Shown: positions 61,612 to 64,000 of the stretch, piece after piece
Layout of the letters: each line of letters opens with the position of its first letter
Position numbering within the stretch: position 1 is the stretch's first letter
NCBI GenBank assembly: GCA_964607675.1
Contig: CAZSLC010000003.1
Coordinates: 49,166-113,165 of the forward strand
DNA: 64,000 bases
From: CAZSLC01 sp964607675
GTDB taxonomy: Bacteria > Bacteroidota > Bacteroidia > Bacteroidales > UBA932
Direction: 5' to 3'
Notes under the pieces: generated by a model
Databases searched by the model: none
What the model saw: only the letters and a program-made list of their open reading frames with translations
What the model was told of the DNA's origin: nothing
Made by a program: the position numbers and the translations under genes

Positions 61612-62994
61612 ATGATGACTCTTTATTACTTAATGCCTATTATTTTTATAATAGGTATTATTGCTATCGCATTGGAAGATACATTGAAAATAAATAAAGC
61701 GGCTGTAGCTCTTGGCATGTGTATTCTGCTATGGTCTATATTGTTTATGGATGTGGTTGGCGTTTTTGAAATTAACCCTCCTAAATATCTTCAAAATTTC
61801 ATATTGGCATTCCCACAACTCGCAGATTTACCAGAGAGCCAGTTAGCTTATAAATTTATAGAGATTAAGGTTATTGAGGCACTTGGAGATGTCTCTACTA
61901 CATTGTTTTTTGTTTTGGCCTCAATGGCTATTATAGAGGTACTGGACTCTCATAGAGCATTCTCAGCTATTACTAATTCTATCAAGACAACTAATCAAAG
62001 AAAATTGTTGTGGATTATTTCATTCATCACTTTCTTCCTTTCAGCATTACTTGGCAACCTCGCTACAGTTATTGTAATAATTGCTGTTTTGAGAAAATTA
62101 ATACCAGATAGATCTGTCAGACTGACTTTTTCATGTATGACAATCTTAGCTGCTAATGCAGGAGGATCATGGTCCCCAATTGGGGATGTGACCACTTTGA
62201 TCCTTTGGACAGGTGGAAATATCTCTGCTCTTCATCAAGTATCACATCTGTTTCTTTCCAGTCTCACTATGATGCTTGTACCACTTAGCATATTAACATT
62301 TACCACCCCTAAAGGCTCTCAGATTATTAGAGATAATATTGATACCTCTGAAAACCTGCCAGAATATGTGACACCTAAATTTCAGAAGATATTGTTGTGG
62401 ATAGGTCTTTTGTCTTTGGCTTGCGTCCCTGTTCTTCAAAGTCTTTTTGACCTTCCGCCATTTATGGGTGTCATTTTAGGATTGGTTCTATTGTGGGTTA
62501 TTACTGATATAAAAAGTGCCGCTTCACACCATGAAAGGAGTGATTTGTTAAAGGTCTCTAATCTCTTCTCCAAAGTGGATATATCTACAGTTCTATTCTT
62601 CCTCGGTATATTGATGTCCGTACAAGCTCTTAACTACGGCGGCTTCTTAACTATGATGTCAGAAGGTCTTAACAAAATAATCTCTGACAGTAGTGTAATC
62701 GCTTTATTGTTAGGGGTTTGTTCTTCATTCTTGGACAATGTCGCCCTTGTTGCAGCCACTATGGGAATGTATCCCGTAGCTGAAGCAGGAGCATTTATGG
62801 CTGATAGTTCTTTCTGGACTTTTCTCGCCTATTGTGCAGTTACTGGGGGGAGTATATTGATAATAGGTTCTGCTTCAGGTGTGACTGTAATGGGAATGGA
62901 AAAAATATCTTTTGGCTATTATTTAAAAAAATTCACAATCCTTGCGCTATTGGGGTATTGTTCTGGAGCAGTTGTTTATTTACTTTTATTTTGA
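61612..62994 (+). CDS. nhaD: Na+/H+ antiporter NhaD
   Basis: A 460-residue membrane protein with about 12 hydrophobic segments of the ion-transporter superfamily. ALGDVSTTLFFVLASMAIIEVLDSH, LGNLATVIV, NAGGSWSPIGDVTTLILW and SSFLDNVALVAATMGMY are conserved NhaD stretches with the charged residues used for ion binding. It exports Na+ or Li+ in exchange for protons. Starts with two Met codons at 61612 and 61615; 7 nt before tadA. Confidence 0.93.
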   Translation: MMTLYYLMPIIFIIGIIAIALEDTLKINKAAVALGMCILLWSILFMDVVGVFEINPPKYLQNFILAFPQLADLPESQLAYKFIEIKVIEALGDVSTTLFFVLASMAIIEVLDSHRAFSAITNSIKTTNQRKLLWIISFITFFLSALLGNLATVIVIIAVLRKLIPDRSVRLTFSCMTILAANAGGSWSPIGDVTTLILWTGGNISALHQVSHLFLSSLTMMLVPLSILTFTTPKGSQIIRDNIDTSENLPEYVTPKFQKILLWIGLLSLACVPVLQSLFDLPPFMGVILGLVLLWVITDIKSAASHHERSDLLKVSNLFSKVDISTVLFFLGILMSVQALNYGGFLTMMSEGLNKIISDSSVIALLLGVCSSFLDNVALVAATMGMYPVAEAGAFMADSSFWTFLAYCAVTGGSILIIGSASGVTVMGMEKISFGYYLKKFTILALLGYCSGAVVYLLLF

Positions 62995-63001
62995 TTGATT
63001 A

Positions 63002-63439
63002 TTGAATAATAAAGAAATATATATGAGAGAGGCACTGAAAGAGGCCTTGAAAGCGAAGGAGAAAGGTGAAATCCCCATTGGTGCCGTTGTTGAGTGTAAT
63101 GGGTCAATAATAGCAAGGGCATATAATTTAAATGAGACACTTAATGACCCAACAGCTCACGCTGAAATGCAAGCTATAACTATGGCTACAGATTACTTGG
63201 GTGGGAAATACCTTGATACATGTACTATTTATGTGACGGTTGAGCCTTGCCCAATGTGTGCAGCAGCCCTCTCTTGGGCACAAATTGGCTCTATCGTATA
63301 TGGTGCCAACGATCCGAAGAGGGGCTATTCCCTATTTTCACCCTCTTTACTCCACCCTAAAACCAAGGTTGAATCTGGTGTTCTTAGTGATGAATGTGGT
63401 TCTATTGTCTCCGATTTCTTTAAAACATTAAGAAGATAA
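63002..63439 (+). CDS. tadA: tRNA-specific adenosine deaminase / nucleoside deaminase
   Basis: A 145-residue zinc deaminase. The metal and proton-shuttle residues are in TAHAEMQAI and VEPCPMCAAAL. TadA converts A34 of tRNA-Arg to inosine; some close relatives act on guanine, so the substrate is not fully certain. The TTG at 63002 is chosen because IYMREALKEALKAKEKGEIPIGAV then lies in the family's usual place; ATG at 63023 is the alternative. It overlaps the next gene by 1 nt. Confidence 0.88.
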   Translation: MNNKEIYMREALKEALKAKEKGEIPIGAVVECNGSIIARAYNLNETLNDPTAHAEMQAITMATDYLGGKYLDTCTIYVTVEPCPMCAAALSWAQIGSIVYGANDPKRGYSLFSPSLLHPKTKVESGVLSDECGSIVSDFFKTLRR

Positions 63440-63897
63440 TGGAGTTTTTACAAGAATGGGGATACATCGGATTATTTGTGGGAGCATTTCTTTCTGCTAC
63501 AATAATTCCATTCTCTTCAGATGTACTTTTGGTTGGAATTTTGGCTGCTGGTGGTGAACCTTTGACCTCATTTTTTATTGCCACTGCTGGTAATTGGCTT
63601 GGGGGACTTACATCCTTTGGGCTTGGATGGCTTGGCAAATGGGAATGGATTGAAAAATGGCTAAAAGTATCAAAGGAGAAATTGCTTACTCAAAAATCAA
63701 AAATTGATAAATACGGACCTCTGCTGGCTTTATTTAGTTGGACCCCTTTTGTTGGTGATTTATTTGCAATTGGACTAGGATTTTACAAACTAAATTTTTA
63801 TAAGTGTGCCTTCTACATGTTGATTGGGAAGGGAACTCGTTTTGCCTTTTGGATAGTATTATTTCATTTTTTTGGAGATAAAATACCTTGGTTGTAG
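63439..63897 (+). CDS. YqaA/DedA family membrane protein
   Basis: A 152-residue protein with about four hydrophobic segments. WGYIGLFVGAFLSATIIPFSSDVLLVG and GNWLGGLTSFGLGW at the start, and LALFSWTPFVGDLFAIGLGF later, are typical of the short YqaA branch of the SNARE-associated/DedA (VTT) family, linked to phospholipid flipping and membrane homeostasis. Substrate unknown. It overlaps tadA by 1 nt. Confidence 0.85.
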   Translation: MEFLQEWGYIGLFVGAFLSATIIPFSSDVLLVGILAAGGEPLTSFFIATAGNWLGGLTSFGLGWLGKWEWIEKWLKVSKEKLLTQKSKIDKYGPLLALFSWTPFVGDLFAIGLGFYKLNFYKCAFYMLIGKGTRFAFWIVLFHFFGDKIPWL

Positions 63898-63924
63898 TTT
63901 TTTTAGAAAATTTGTATATCTTTG
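63892..63924 (+). promoter_or_regulatory. Promoter of tRNA-Gln
   Basis: TTG (63892-63894), 22 nt, TATCTTTG (63917-63924), followed after 11 nt by the mature tRNA 5' end. Confidence 0.55.
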
Positions 63925-63935
63925 CAGTCCCATTT

Positions 63936-64000
63936 TGACCTATGGTGTAATGGTAGCACTACAGATTTTGGTTCTGTCTGTCGAGGTTCGAATCCTCGTA
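63936..64000 (+). tRNA. tRNA-Gln (anticodon TTG), 3' end cut by the window
   Basis: TGACCTA (63936-63942) is the 5' acceptor strand. The D arm is GTG/CAC, the anticodon arm ACAGA/TCTGT with loop TTTTGGT (anticodon TTG at 63968-63970), and the T arm CGAGG-TTCGAAT-CCTCG. Only the first two bases of the 3' acceptor strand are in view. Confidence 0.93.

Overview
The window is a low-GC chromosomal segment of a Bacteroidota bacterium, most likely order Bacteroidales. The evidence is the gene content (CtlX, class III Fbp, AspT-type transporter, NhaD, two-gene Rhs loci with signal peptides, GH3-like protein), general lack of strong Shine-Dalgarno sites, and many Bacteroidetes-type promoters (TTG, about 19-20 nt, TAnnTTTG). 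Identification rests on reading the proteins by eye; no database search was possible.

Layout. 1-122: start of rpsL (minus). 241-5287: a methionine-branch operon metY-metX-aspartokinase/homoserine dehydrogenase behind a 240-nt leader that encodes a Met-rich peptide. 5297-8091 (minus): GH3-like protein, recO, rdgB. 8157-9761: S41 protease. 9762-24135: an accessory island with a group II intron RT remnant, a two-gene Rhs toxin locus, two paralogous lipoproteins around a SUMF1-type protein, an orphan JAB-type toxin tip with a probable immunity gene interrupted by an IS21-family element, and a deletion derivative of a second Rhs gene. The island is bracketed by the 3' end of the S41 protease gene: intact on the left, decayed on the right. 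24166-26387 (minus): U32 protein and polyprenyl synthetase. 26444-32364: rsgA, MATE pump, fbp, AspT-like transporter. 32361-36769: ctlX and rocD (minus), a small membrane protein, a YfcC-type carrier. 36779-38022: asd behind a Met-rich leader peptide and a classical attenuator. 38045-50239: rnr, gpmI, dnaE, a catalytically degenerate ThiL-like protein, sufB-pnuC-sufC-sufD. 50352-59482: B12-dependent RNR, ispE, PPTase, DUF2156 protein, S28/S37-type peptidase, tyrS, rbfA, a LolC/E-type permease. 59565-61480 (minus): groEL and groES. 61612-63897: nhaD, tadA, a YqaA-family protein. 63936-64000: tRNA-Gln(TTG), cut by the window end.

How it fits together. The enzymes from aspartate to homocysteine (AK-HSD, Asd, MetX, MetY) lie in two separate loci, and both loci are preceded by short leader ORFs with clustered Met codons, sharing the tripeptide Met-Ser-Met, followed by mutually exclusive RNA hairpins. 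This looks like an undescribed ribosome-mediated, methionine-responsive attenuation regulon and is the most interesting candidate here. The second notable item is the Rhs island. It shows repeated toxin-tip exchange (an 81-bp identical repeat before two different tips), decay by deletion between short direct repeats, and an IS insertion with a clear 6-bp target duplication.
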